64,000 nt of DNA from Hymenobacter metallicola (GCF_004745645.1 NZ_SRMB01000002.1:124001-188000), one strand, 5' to 3'. Shown: positions 16,813-25,165, counted from the first letter of the stretch. The notes: generated from the sequence alone by a model not told the origin. Made by a program: numbers and translations.

Positions 16813-17637
16813 ATGCCCGCTTCCATTCCCCATCTGCCCCCGTTCGAGCCCGCTCTGCGCGTGCTCGTTGTCGACGACAATGAGCTGAATCAGCTGGTAG
16901 TATGCCGGGCCCTGGAAGACTGGAATGTGGAAGCAACCCTGGCCGATAACGGTCGTCAGGCCGTGGAGCTTGTCATCGCGCAGCCTTTTGATGTGGTCTT
17001 GATGGACATTCAGATGCCTGAAATGGATGGCTACGAAGCTACCCGCCGGCTTCGTAGCCATTCGCACCTGCAGTTGCTACCCATCATCGGCCTAACGGCT
17101 TCGGCCTCTGCTCAAGACCAAGCTCAGGCTCTCCAAGCGGGTATGAACACTACCTTGGCCAAGCCGTTTGACCCAGCTCTGCTGCACGCGAACCTGGTGC
17201 ACTATACGACTCAGCGGTCAACGAAATCCGCTCAGCCCAGCCAAGCAGGCTCGTCTACGCCTGAGCCAGCTACAGAACCAGAAATTATTATCCAACCCGA
17301 TTGGACGTTGTTGGAGGAGCTGGCCGCGGGCAATGAATCATTCATTGCCCAACTCGTTACTACGTTTTTAGAACAAACCCCACTGCTCTACCAGCAGCTA
17401 GTTGCCGCCTGCACCGCAGGAGAGGAGCTTGCCCTGGCGCGTCTTGCGCATAAGCTTAAAGGACAGGTGGTGTATTTTGGGGTTCCGGCCATGGAGTACC
17501 ACCTCGAGAAGCTGGAGCGGCCGTCTACTGTTTCCGACTCCGCCCTGCCCCTCCATAGGGTTGAAAAGATTGGCCAGCAACTCGCGGCTTTGTACCCCTA
17601 TCTACAGCACCGGTTAGACCGTTTTCAGCCCAAATAA
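16813..17637 (+). CDS. Response-regulator receiver plus HPt domain protein
   Basis: 274 residues. The receiver domain (about 15-130) has the acidic pair VVDDN, the phospho-accepting aspartate D65 in LMDIQMPEMDG, the LTASAS switch and a K in AKPFD. After a Pro/Ser/Thr-rich linker (about 135-155) comes an HPt domain with the phospho-histidine H213 in LARLAHKLKGQ. This resembles the C-terminal part of hybrid kinases split off as a separate phosphorelay protein. No kinase gene is adjacent. It precedes a LytTR response regulator by 55 bp, so a phosphorelay between the two is plausible but unproven. Confidence 0.9.
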   Translation: MPASIPHLPPFEPALRVLVVDDNELNQLVVCRALEDWNVEATLADNGRQAVELVIAQPFDVVLMDIQMPEMDGYEATRRLRSHSHLQLLPIIGLTASASAQDQAQALQAGMNTTLAKPFDPALLHANLVHYTTQRSTKSAQPSQAGSSTPEPATEPEIIIQPDWTLLEELAAGNESFIAQLVTTFLEQTPLLYQQLVAACTAGEELALARLAHKLKGQVVYFGVPAMEYHLEKLERPSTVSDSALPLHRVEKIGQQLAALYPYLQHRLDRFQPK

Positions 17638-17658
17638 AACGCCAGTGCAGACGAGTAT

Positions 17659-17687
17659 TTGACTTCTCAAGTCTTCTTATACCTTTG
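17659..17687 (+). promoter_or_regulatory. Candidate promoter of the LytTR regulator gene
   Basis: TTG 17659-17661, 18-nt spacer, TACCTTTG 17680-17687: a full match to the Bacteroidota TTG/TAnnTTTG pattern. The ATG (17693) lies only 5 nt after the box, so the transcript would be leaderless or nearly so. Confidence 0.55.
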
Positions 17688-17692
17688 GCGTT

Positions 17693-18430
17693 ATGTCAAC
17701 ACCTCCTTCCCCTCTGCGTTGCCTTGTCGTCGACGACGATCCTCTATCAGTTCAAATCGTTATTAATTGTATCAACAATACTCCTTTTCTAACTACAGTA
17801 GGCAGTTTTGACAGCGCCTTGGCCGCCGCGGAAGTACTACGCAACCAACCCGTTGACCTATTATTCTTGGACGTCGAGATGCCGTTGATGTCTGGCCTCG
17901 ACTTGCTGAGTACACTCCAAAACCCGCCCATGGTAATCCTGATTACCAGCAGCAAGCACTACGCCGTCGAAGCTTTTGAGCACGATGTAGTTGATTACCT
18001 GGTGAAACCCATCAGCTATGCCCGCTTTCTTAAAGCCGCACAAAAGGCCCTTGAACTCTCCGAAACCGATGCCAGCACGGCAACGGCGACGACCAATGCA
18101 GTTGCGACCAGCACCGATCCTGATTTTACCTTTGTAAAGGTTGATACGAAGCTAGTCAAAGTGCTTTTCAACGACGTCTGCTACGTCGAGGCCCTCGGCG
18201 ACTATGTGCACATTGTAATGCCCCATAGCAAGCTCATCGTTTATAGCACTATGAAAGCTGTGGAAGAAAAATTTCCAACATCTGTTTTCGTGCGGGCCCA
18301 CCGCTCGTTTATTGTTAATCTCAAACGGGTGCAGGCTATCGAAGACAACACCATTACTATCGAAAACAAACAAATTCCCATTGGGCAAACCTATCTGCGG
18401 GACGTATTGCAGCGCCTGAATAAGTTTTAG
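17693..18430 (+). CDS. LytTR-family response regulator transcription factor
   Basis: 245 residues. An N-terminal receiver domain (VVDDDPLS; phospho-acceptor D60 in LFLDVEMPLMSG; ITSSKHYA; VKPISY) is joined by an Ala/Thr linker to a C-terminal LytTR DNA-binding domain (about 145-245) with FVKVDTKLVKVLFNDVCYVE, GDYVHIV and FVRAHRSFIVNL. LytTR regulators are normally partnered with a membrane histidine kinase of the LytS/YpdA type; none is present in the window. Transcribed from its own promoter-like sequence. The target genes are unknown; the peptide-transport region downstream is a candidate only by position. Confidence 0.93.
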   Translation: MSTPPSPLRCLVVDDDPLSVQIVINCINNTPFLTTVGSFDSALAAAEVLRNQPVDLLFLDVEMPLMSGLDLLSTLQNPPMVILITSSKHYAVEAFEHDVVDYLVKPISYARFLKAAQKALELSETDASTATATTNAVATSTDPDFTFVKVDTKLVKVLFNDVCYVEALGDYVHIVMPHSKLIVYSTMKAVEEKFPTSVFVRAHRSFIVNLKRVQAIEDNTITIENKQIPIGQTYLRDVLQRLNKF

Positions 18431-18492
18431 CCCTGAGCCAGAATATTCAAGCTGAAGGCAGCTGGTAGCTGCATCTACTGCCTAAGCTATTC

Positions 18493-18536
18493 CGACAAGC
18501 GGTAGCGCCTCCAAAACGAGGCGCTACCGCTTGTCG
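18493..18536 (+). terminator. Terminator after LytTR regulator
   Basis: Perfect 19-bp arms (18493-18511 and 18518-18536) with a CAAAAC loop. A long T-run is missing (TGTTT follows). Confidence 0.65.
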
Positions 18537-18727
18537 TGTTTAAAGCCAATACGGGTTAGAATATCTGCGCCTATCATCTGAATACCCCAAAGAACAAACT
18601 ACGCACGAGCTGCCATATTATTTCTACACAAATTCCAATATTATTGTCAACATACTGCATTATATCAATATCATTTTGTTTATTTGTGCCATTCATATTG
18701 TATTCTGCCCTACCCGCTCATCCTCAC

Positions 18728-19222
18728 ATGAAGAAATATTTCTTCTTCTGCCTTCTTGCAGCCGCTTTGAGCGGTTCAGTTGCTCAAGCTCAACAAGCGC
18801 CAAACCTGCGTATGCAGGCGGTTGAAAATACCCGCAAACTGGCCCAACAGATTGCCCTTGATGACGCCCGCACAACCAAGGTTAAGAACCTAACCTATGA
18901 TCGTTTGGTGCAGGAAAATGAGCTTAAGCAGATGTATAGCATTGACCCAGCCCTGCTGCAAAGCAAAATGGTGGTGGTAGAGCAAGACTACGCTGAGAAA
19001 CTGAAAGCTGTACTAACGGATGCTCAGTTCCAGCGCTTCATGGCCTTAAAAGCTCCAGCCCTAGCTCCTGTTACGGCTGCTGCACCAACGCCCGCCGCCA
19101 GTGTTCCAGTTTTACCTGTCAACAAGCCTGAGGCCCAGCCCAACGCTAAGACGGCGCCGCTTCCAACGACCAAGAAAGTGAATTCGGCAACTCACGCCAG
19201 CACTTCCTCCCGCCGTCCTTAA
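18728..19222 (+). CDS. Secreted protein of unknown function
   Basis: 164 residues from ATG 18728 (MKKYFFFCLLAAALSGSVAQA, a clear signal peptide); the 28 codons upstream are not needed. The mature half is helical and charged (about 25-115: NTRKLAQQIALDDARTTKVK, EQDYAEKLKAVLTDAQFQRF), resembling the periplasmic LTxxQ/Spy-like layout in general character. The C-terminal 55 residues are Pro/Ala/Thr-rich and low in complexity. Upstream DNA is AT-rich. It is convergent with the helical-repeat protein gene, with only 3 bp between the two stop codons. The function is unknown. Confidence 0.75.
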   Translation: MKKYFFFCLLAAALSGSVAQAQQAPNLRMQAVENTRKLAQQIALDDARTTKVKNLTYDRLVQENELKQMYSIDPALLQSKMVVVEQDYAEKLKAVLTDAQFQRFMALKAPALAPVTAAAPTPAASVPVLPVNKPEAQPNAKTAPLPTTKKVNSATHASTSSRRP

Positions 19223-19225
19223 CCG

Positions 19226-20767
19226 TTAGCCAACTCGGGCCCGCTGGGCTTGCTCAACGGCTTTATTTTCCGCCATATTGGCCCGCAGAATATCTAGCGT
19301 GAGTCCCCACAAGGCCTCGTAGGGAATGATTTCGATTTCCGCGTAGGCTTCTCCGGGCTGTGGAGCCTCATGCAGACGATTAAGCAGAGGCTGGCCCTTT
19401 TTCTGGCAAACTTCCGGATCGAAATTTTCCTTTACAGTCAGCACTAGTAGCCGGAAAAACAGTTGGCTTCGTAATGTTGCAGATTCCCTTAAATGCCGTT
19501 GTTCATACTTACGCAGGCTTTCTAAACGTGCCAGCAGGTTCTCTACATCCTGCCGCCGTAAGAAGTTGAGATACTGCAGAATTAAAATTGCGACATTATA
19601 CCCCTGCTTATCGCGACTATAGTCAGGAACTGTTTGCACAAATTGGTTGAAGTGCCGTAGCGTAAGAGGCGAGTTCTCGGGCTGCAGGAAGTATATATAG
19701 GCCTTATAAAGGTCCCAGCGCTGCCGGGCTGCGGCGCGCTGTTTGCGGAAATACGGGTTCTTGTGCGCCATTTCCAGTAGTTGCTGCGCTTGGCTGTACT
19801 GGCCCGCATGCAAGGCCAAAAGCACATAGTTTTCCATAAAGAAAAACCAGTTACCTGAGGAAGGATGAAAATCTTTCAGGTAGTCTTCCGACAGTTGTAG
19901 CCCCTTTGCAGCCTGCTTATTGTGCAAATAAGCATAGGCCGACATGTAGTTATTAAACCGGCTATCGAACCTGCGACGGTTTATTTTTCCCTTCGTCCAC
20001 AGCTTCTCAGTCGACGTCGTGATTTTGATAATTTCTTCGTAATTGCCAGTAAACTCCAGCAACGTCAGTTGGGTCAGATACAGGTAGTTGAATGTAGTAT
20101 AGCTTTGCGCTTTATCGTGTAGCTGCTGCAACTGAGCTAAGTACCCTGGCAGCTCATTCAACAAAGCCCGCCGGGTTCGAACGGTATGTGCTTGCGCCAT
20201 TTTACTACTCAGGTATATCTGCCCAGCATCATCTTCCAGTGCCATAAGGTGCTGCAGTTGCTTGAGCTGTTTACTAACAGCCCGGTAGCGGGCGGGTTGC
20301 CGCAGATCCACGTAAAGCTTACACAATAAGCGCGTGGCCATTACAGCATACTCCGTAAACTCGCCTTCCAAAGCTTGGCGCAGGCATTTGCGCAGGAGTT
20401 GCTCGGCTAGCATGTACTCGCCTTCCCGATATAGAATAGTGACTTGGTGGTATAACCCTATGCACTGTAATTCGTATCTTCTTGATACCAAGTACCGCGG
20501 GTCCGACTGCTCCAGAAAGTATAAGTGATTCAGTAGTTTCTGCTGCACGCGCGACTTAAGCTTACGAAAAGACGTGTTGCTAGCTGTCGAGACTTTGCCA
20601 TACAGGGCTTTAGTCAGTTGCAGTTGAGTGCTATCTGGCTCCTCCTCCAAGAGCCGGATGAGCTTCAGATCTTTGTTAGAGGACTTTTTAGCTGAAAAAT
20701 CAAATAACGGTGATTCTTTCACGCGACGGTCTGTCACAATTCTAGCAAGATTGCTAAGCTTTTCCAT
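19226..20767 (-). CDS. Large helical-repeat (TPR-like) protein, possible peptide-responsive regulator
   Basis: 513 residues, no signal peptide or membrane segment, so cytoplasmic. The N-terminal 90 residues (DLKLIRLLEE, QLQLTKALYG, SNTSFRKLKSRVQQKLLNHL) form a basic helical unit that could be a winged-helix-like DNA- or RNA-binding part. The rest is a run of helical hairpins of TPR character (EGEYMLAEQLLRKCLRQALE, GNYEEIIKITTS, AGQYSQAQQLLEMAHKNPYF). I do not recognise a named family. It is transcribed away from a 50-residue peptide gene and an oligopeptide ABC importer. That layout resembles RRNPP-type peptide-sensing loci of Firmicutes in outline only; regulation of the neighbours is inference. 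Confidence 0.75.
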   Translation of the reverse strand: MEKLSNLARIVTDRRVKESPLFDFSAKKSSNKDLKLIRLLEEEPDSTQLQLTKALYGKVSTASNTSFRKLKSRVQQKLLNHLYFLEQSDPRYLVSRRYELQCIGLYHQVTILYREGEYMLAEQLLRKCLRQALEGEFTEYAVMATRLLCKLYVDLRQPARYRAVSKQLKQLQHLMALEDDAGQIYLSSKMAQAHTVRTRRALLNELPGYLAQLQQLHDKAQSYTTFNYLYLTQLTLLEFTGNYEEIIKITTSTEKLWTKGKINRRRFDSRFNNYMSAYAYLHNKQAAKGLQLSEDYLKDFHPSSGNWFFFMENYVLLALHAGQYSQAQQLLEMAHKNPYFRKQRAAARQRWDLYKAYIYFLQPENSPLTLRHFNQFVQTVPDYSRDKQGYNVAILILQYLNFLRRQDVENLLARLESLRKYEQRHLRESATLRSQLFFRLLVLTVKENFDPEVCQKKGQPLLNRLHEAPQPGEAYAEIEIIPYEALWGLTLDILRANMAENKAVEQAQRARVG

Positions 20768-21139
20768 AGTATAAATGGCTTTGGAGCCGTCCTGATTGCT
20801 ATTGCAAGATGGAAAAAGGAACAGAAATCACGTCACAAATAATCCAAATATTTCCTTTATTACTTTGGGCCGCCTTCTACACCTTTGTACTTGAGGACAT
20901 CTGCATAGACCAAGATGAGAAAGTCACAATTTGAAAGGTCTATTGGCACTTTTCCACTCTGAACGGGTTGCAATTCACCCTATCAACGCCTTAATATGCC
21001 TGTATGAGCAAATTTTCCTTCGTTTATATCTGTATTATCCAAGTCACTTTTACACGATATCTTTCCTTTCAGCCAGCCCGGATGTAAAGCAACTTTGTGT
21101 CATTCAAACCCTTCGAACGACCCAACCTCATAAAGCGCC
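20768..21139. other. AT-rich divergent intergenic region
   Basis: 372 bp between the helical-repeat protein gene and the small peptide gene, clearly richer in A and T than the flanking DNA. It contains imperfect promoter-like boxes (TTACTTTG near 20870, CAACTTTG near 21094), each one base off TAnnTTTG. An open frame from TTG 20931 has no internal Met and no protein-like character. It should hold the promoters of both divergent units. Confidence 0.5.
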
Positions 21140-21292
21140 ATGTTAGAACTCATCGCAATTGCCCTGCTTCAACTCGCTAGCTTTACTTCTTCTCCCGAGC
21201 AGCCCGAATCAAAGTCTACCACCAGCGATACTCCCGTTGTTGTTGTTCCAACCGAAAACCAGCAAGGCGGTGGCGGCTGGGGTGGTGACTAA
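21140..21292 (+). CDS. 50-residue hydrophobic-leader, Gly-rich peptide
   Basis: ATG 21140 to TAA 21290-21292. The first 15 residues are hydrophobic (MLELIAIALLQLASF), without the basic residues normal for a Sec signal peptide. They are followed by a polar Ser/Thr/Pro/Glu stretch, a VVVVPTE segment, and a glycine-rich end, QQGGGGWGGD. There is no Cys, so no disulfide or thioether bridges. It lies 88 bp upstream of an oligopeptide-binding lipoprotein gene in the same direction and is divergent from a TPR-like protein. It may be a secreted peptide, a pheromone precursor or a small membrane peptide; it could also be a chance ORF. No family is recognised. Confidence 0.5.
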   Translation: MLELIAIALLQLASFTSSPEQPESKSTTSDTPVVVVPTENQQGGGGWGGD

Positions 21293-21380
21293 GACTCCCG
21301 TACTCTAGCATTGTAGCGTTCGGCTTCCTGTAGAATGTTAGTTAACTTGCCCGGCACTCATTCGGCGCAGTAACCTCTTC

Positions 21381-23120
21381 ATGAAGCAGCTTTTATTTGG
21401 TTTTCTGGTTGTGATGAGCAGCGTCTTAGGCGCTTGCTCATCTCCCCAGCAAAAGTCAGCCTCTCCTATTCGAATTCGGTGGGAGCGAGACCCTGAGAAT
21501 CTGGATCCGCTCATCCTACCGAACGAAAACGCGCTTGAAGCCGCAAATTTACTGTATTCAAGCCTTCTGTTTGTCGACCCAAGCAAGCAGCAGTTCACGC
21601 CTTGCTTGGCCGAAGCACTGCCAAGCGTACAGCTAAAAGACTCCCTAACTCTGCTTACATACCGCATACGGCGTGAAGCAGTTTGGGACAATGGTAAGCC
21701 CGTCTTAGCTCAGGACGTGGCTTTTACGCTTAAGGTGATGAACTGTCCAGGCCTGCCGATTGAGTCTAATCAATCTCAATGGGGCTTTATTAAGGACATT
21801 CAGCTTGACGCTCAGGATCCTCGGCGTTTCACGCTGATCTGCGCAGGCCGCTCACCCGAATACAAGTGGTCTTCCGGCGATTATATTATTTTACCTGAAT
21901 ATCCACTAGATCCCCAGGGGCAACTACGCCCTTTCTCACTGGCCTCGCTGCGCGCTGATACGGCCGGTGACCGACATACACCCGCCATCAAGGCATTCGT
22001 AACTCGTTACAAACAAGCCCAGCTTGACCATCACCCCGAGCGGTTGCCCGGCTGCGGACCTTACGTGCTTGAGGCTTGGGAACCCGGCCGCTACCTCACC
22101 TTTAAGCGAAAACCCACCTGGTGGGCCGATGCGCTGCGTTCCGAATTTCTTCCATTGCAGGCATATCCCCAGAAATTGGACTACCAAATTATTCCGGATG
22201 TAGCCACTGCGGTGCTGGCTCTGCGTCGTGGTGATATTGATGTGTACCCGATGATGCCCGCGCGGGAATTTCAGCACCTGCGGCAGGACTCAACAAACCA
22301 ACCTGCTCTGAGCTTCTATACTGCCGATTCATACAAAATGATAACGGCTTGTTTTAATACCAAGCAGGCTATTGTACGGGACAAGCTGACCCGTCAGGCC
22401 TTGTCGCTTTTGTTTGATGTACCAGCACTTATAGAAGCTACTCAACTTGGTATGGCTTACCCAAGTGCGGGCTTGATAAGCCCTAAATTGGGGCCGCTAT
22501 ACAATGACAGCTTACCCCTCCCTGCCTATAATCCGACGGCTGCCACGGCTCTGCTGCGTCAGGCGGGCTGGCAACGCCAACCCAGCGGCGGCTGGTCCCG
22601 TCGTAGTACTGACGGGCAGGTACAGAAATTGGCACTGACCCTAAGTTACCGAACTACTGACCCCGCATTTGAAACTATAGCGCTGCAACTGCGCACTGCA
22701 GGCAGTAAACTTGGTATTCCGGTGCAGCCCCAGCCCCTGGAGTCTTCTGTATTTTGGGACAGGTTACGATCGGGCACCGTAGATATGTATCTGTTTACCA
22801 TAACCGGTAATCCATTTGTATACAACTTTGCCCCTATTCTGCACACACAAAGCATTGGTTCGGGCAACTATACGGGCTTTGGCACAGCTGCCAGCGACCA
22901 GCTAATTGAAGCCATAGCAGCCGAGGAACAGCCAAGGCGTCAAGCGCAGTTACTCCGGCGCTTGCAGCGGATCCTGCACGAAGAAAAGCCTCTGACGGTA
23001 CTTTTCTTTCTTCGCTCCCGCTTAGCCGCTAGCAGTCGGCTCACCAATTTGCAGGTATCGGGCTTGCGACCGGGCTACTCGGCTACTGCTATTCAGACCA
23101 AGTCAGCTCCTGTTCAGTAA
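21381..23120 (+). CDS. ABC transporter substrate-binding lipoprotein, oligopeptide/dipeptide family (SBP_bac_5)
   Basis: 579 residues. A lipoprotein signal (MKQLLFGFLVVMSSVLGAC, lipobox LGAC with Cys19) leads into a DppA/OppA-type binding protein: DPENLDPLILPNENALEAANLLYSSL, YRIRREAVWDNGKPVLAQDVAFTLK, GCGPYVLEAWEPGRYLTFKR, and PTAATALLRQAGW. It should catch peptides (or a peptide-like solute) outside the inner membrane and hand them to the two permeases encoded 3 and 1067 bp downstream. The three genes are tightly packed and form one operon. Its base composition is less GC-rich than that of most genes in the window. The ligand may be the neighbouring small peptide, but this is inference. Confidence 0.92.
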   Translation: MKQLLFGFLVVMSSVLGACSSPQQKSASPIRIRWERDPENLDPLILPNENALEAANLLYSSLLFVDPSKQQFTPCLAEALPSVQLKDSLTLLTYRIRREAVWDNGKPVLAQDVAFTLKVMNCPGLPIESNQSQWGFIKDIQLDAQDPRRFTLICAGRSPEYKWSSGDYIILPEYPLDPQGQLRPFSLASLRADTAGDRHTPAIKAFVTRYKQAQLDHHPERLPGCGPYVLEAWEPGRYLTFKRKPTWWADALRSEFLPLQAYPQKLDYQIIPDVATAVLALRRGDIDVYPMMPAREFQHLRQDSTNQPALSFYTADSYKMITACFNTKQAIVRDKLTRQALSLLFDVPALIEATQLGMAYPSAGLISPKLGPLYNDSLPLPAYNPTAATALLRQAGWQRQPSGGWSRRSTDGQVQKLALTLSYRTTDPAFETIALQLRTAGSKLGIPVQPQPLESSVFWDRLRSGTVDMYLFTITGNPFVYNFAPILHTQSIGSGNYTGFGTAASDQLIEAIAAEEQPRRQAQLLRRLQRILHEEKPLTVLFFLRSRLAASSRLTNLQVSGLRPGYSATAIQTKSAPVQ

Positions 23121-23123
23121 CGC

Positions 23124-24191
23124 ATGCGGGGCTTTTTGATTTCCCGCTTAGCGCATGCGCTGCCCGCCGCGTGGGTAATTCTGTCTGTTATTTTCTTGCT
23201 TAGCCGAGGGCTAACCAATCAGCCGACAGAAGCAGACGGCTCATTAGCAGGAAACTTAGCTGTTCATGTCACGACTCCAACCCAAAACCGACTGGCAGAA
23301 TACGCCTTGCGCAAGCGTCGGGGCCTGGACTTGCCTTTGTTTTACGTATCGTCCCGGGCCACACCGGCTTCAGGGGGCGTGGCGTGGCGTTGGCGTTGGA
23401 ATGGGGTACACAACCAGTACCATGTATGGTTGTGCGGATTGCTACGTGGGGATTTGGGACGTTCTTTTCGGGACAATCAACCCGTAACGACGCTGGTAAG
23501 CCGGGCGCTGACCTGCACCCTTCCCTTAACAATAGGGGCTTTTATTACCATAGCCGGAGCCGGCTGGGGGCTTACCTTGCTGCTGGCGCACTATCGTTCC
23601 ATACGCCCAGTGGTCGTAACTGCGCTGCACTTTTTACAGACATTGCCGCTTTTTGTGGTGGCCCTGCTGTTGCTACTCCTGCTAGCAAACCCTGATTTTT
23701 TGGACTGGTTTCCAGCTTATGGGTTAGCAAGACCGGAAAATAGTACTACTGGGCTTTATCAGTTGCTAAGTTCCCTGTACCACTCGGTATTGCCGCTTTT
23801 CAGCCTAGTCCTGGTTAGTCTGCCTTCTTTTGTGGTGCAGTGGCACAACGCGCTTCAGCAAGAGTTAAAGGCTGACTACATTCTGACGGCGCGGGCGAAA
23901 GGAGTACGTCCCAGCTTAGTGATTCGCCGTCATGCCCTGCGGAATGCGCTGTTACCCGCTATTACGTACTTGACAGATTTATTACCGGCTTTGGTAGCAG
24001 GAGCAGTGGTAGTAGAATTGATATTCGCACTTCCCGGTATGGGACGTTTGATAGCAGAGTCGGCAGCAGCGCGCGACTTTCCCGTGGTGCTCAGCGGCGT
24101 AGTACTCATTGCTTTAGTGCGGTTACTAGCACAAATTCTGGCCGATTGGCTTTACTATCAGGCCGACCCGCGAATCAAGCTTGAGGCATGA
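23124..24191 (+). CDS. ABC transporter permease, DppB/OppB family
   Basis: 355 residues, about six membrane segments. The N-terminus (MRGFLISRLAHALPAAWVILSVIFLLSRG) is typical of OppB/DppB. After a roughly 75-residue extracytoplasmic part (about 30-105) comes the LLRGDLGRSFRDNQPVTTLV motif. The EAA loop reads DYILTARAKGVRPSLVIRRHALRNALLPAIT, the contact site for the ATPase. The end, LADWLYYQADPRI, is also family-typical. It starts 3 nt after the binding-protein gene and overlaps the next permease by 4 nt. No ATP-binding subunit gene lies in the window, so the ATPase must come from elsewhere in the genome. Confidence 0.93.
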   Translation: MRGFLISRLAHALPAAWVILSVIFLLSRGLTNQPTEADGSLAGNLAVHVTTPTQNRLAEYALRKRRGLDLPLFYVSSRATPASGGVAWRWRWNGVHNQYHVWLCGLLRGDLGRSFRDNQPVTTLVSRALTCTLPLTIGAFITIAGAGWGLTLLLAHYRSIRPVVVTALHFLQTLPLFVVALLLLLLLANPDFLDWFPAYGLARPENSTTGLYQLLSSLYHSVLPLFSLVLVSLPSFVVQWHNALQQELKADYILTARAKGVRPSLVIRRHALRNALLPAITYLTDLLPALVAGAVVVELIFALPGMGRLIAESAAARDFPVVLSGVVLIALVRLLAQILADWLYYQADPRIKLEA

Positions 24192-25165
24192 GGCGGCCAG
24201 AAACAAGACGTTTGTGGCAACGGTGGTTGGCAATTCTATGGCTGATGGCACTAGTCGCTGCGGGCACTAGTGCCACGATGTTACCCTTACCTGCACCGGA
24301 TGCACCCGACTTGCGTGCTATTACGCAGCCGCCTCTCACGCCTTCCCACTGGCTAGGCACTGACTTAGCGGGGAGAGACATTCTAGCCGGGCTTATTTTT
24401 GGAGCTCGTACTACTCTTCTAACAAGTGTACCAGCCGCCCTGTCGGCAGCCCTGCTGGGCACGTTTTTAGGTAGCATGGCGGGCTATTGGGGCAATTCCC
24501 GCCTACGCGTTCCAGCGGTGGTAACCGGCTGGCTAGTGATTCTTGGAGCCGGAGCCAGTTGCATTTCCCTACCGACTCCTGAGCTGGTATGGTGGCTGGG
24601 GCTGGCAGTATTAGGCGGGCTGGCCCTGTGGTTGGCCACTAGAAACAAGTACGCCGCTACCTGGCCGGTTCCCGTTGATAAGTTGGTCTTGCTGCTCATT
24701 GCCTTTCTGACGGCTATCCCCCGGCTTATACTCGTCTTGGCTCTAGCAGCTGTACAAGAACCATCTCAGTTGGCCCTACTCATCGTCCTAACCCTGACTT
24801 ACTGGCCAGTGACGGCACAAATAGCCCGCGCGACGATGCAACGCATTCGTCACTTGTCATACATTGAGGCTGCCTATACACTGGGCCTTCCCAACTGGCG
24901 AATTATTATCGGACATGCTTTACCAAGCATATGGAATAGTATCAAGGTCACGCTTCCCCTTGGGGTAGCAGCCCTTATCGGTATTGAAACAACTCTTTCC
25001 TTTCTAGGCGTAGGCTTACCCCCACAAACTGCTAGTTGGGGACGCATACTAGCTACAGCCCGTCTTGATCCGACAGCATGGTGGCTGATTGTGTTTCCCA
25101 GCACCTGCATCGTATTTACGATGCTAGCTCTGCGACAAATAACATTTTCATCTCAGCAAGAGTAG
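24188..25165 (+). CDS. ABC transporter permease, DppC/OppC family
   Basis: 325 residues. The start overlaps the previous stop (ATGA). The N-terminal segment and the HWLGTDLAGRDILAGLIFGARTTLL motif are diagnostic of DppC/OppC, and the EAA loop is SYIEAAYTLGLPNWRIIIGHALPS followed by ETTLSFLGVGLPPQTASWGRIL. It carries about five to six membrane segments. An internal stretch (about 105-160) is longer and more hydrophobic than in standard OppC, with LRVPAVVTGWLVILGAGASC and LGLAVLGGLALWLATRNKYA, giving one or two extra membrane segments. It is the last gene of the importer operon; no ATPase genes follow. Confidence 0.92.
   Translation: MRRPETRRLWQRWLAILWLMALVAAGTSATMLPLPAPDAPDLRAITQPPLTPSHWLGTDLAGRDILAGLIFGARTTLLTSVPAALSAALLGTFLGSMAGYWGNSRLRVPAVVTGWLVILGAGASCISLPTPELVWWLGLAVLGGLALWLATRNKYAATWPVPVDKLVLLLIAFLTAIPRLILVLALAAVQEPSQLALLIVLTLTYWPVTAQIARATMQRIRHLSYIEAAYTLGLPNWRIIIGHALPSIWNSIKVTLPLGVAALIGIETTLSFLGVGLPPQTASWGRILATARLDPTAWWLIVFPSTCIVFTMLALRQITFSSQQE

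Noticed and set aside
20931..21146. 71-codon frame from a TTG upstream of the peptide gene
   Set aside because: No internal Met, weak start, mixed hydrophobic composition without a signal pattern, and it would overlap the start of the ATG-initiated peptide gene.
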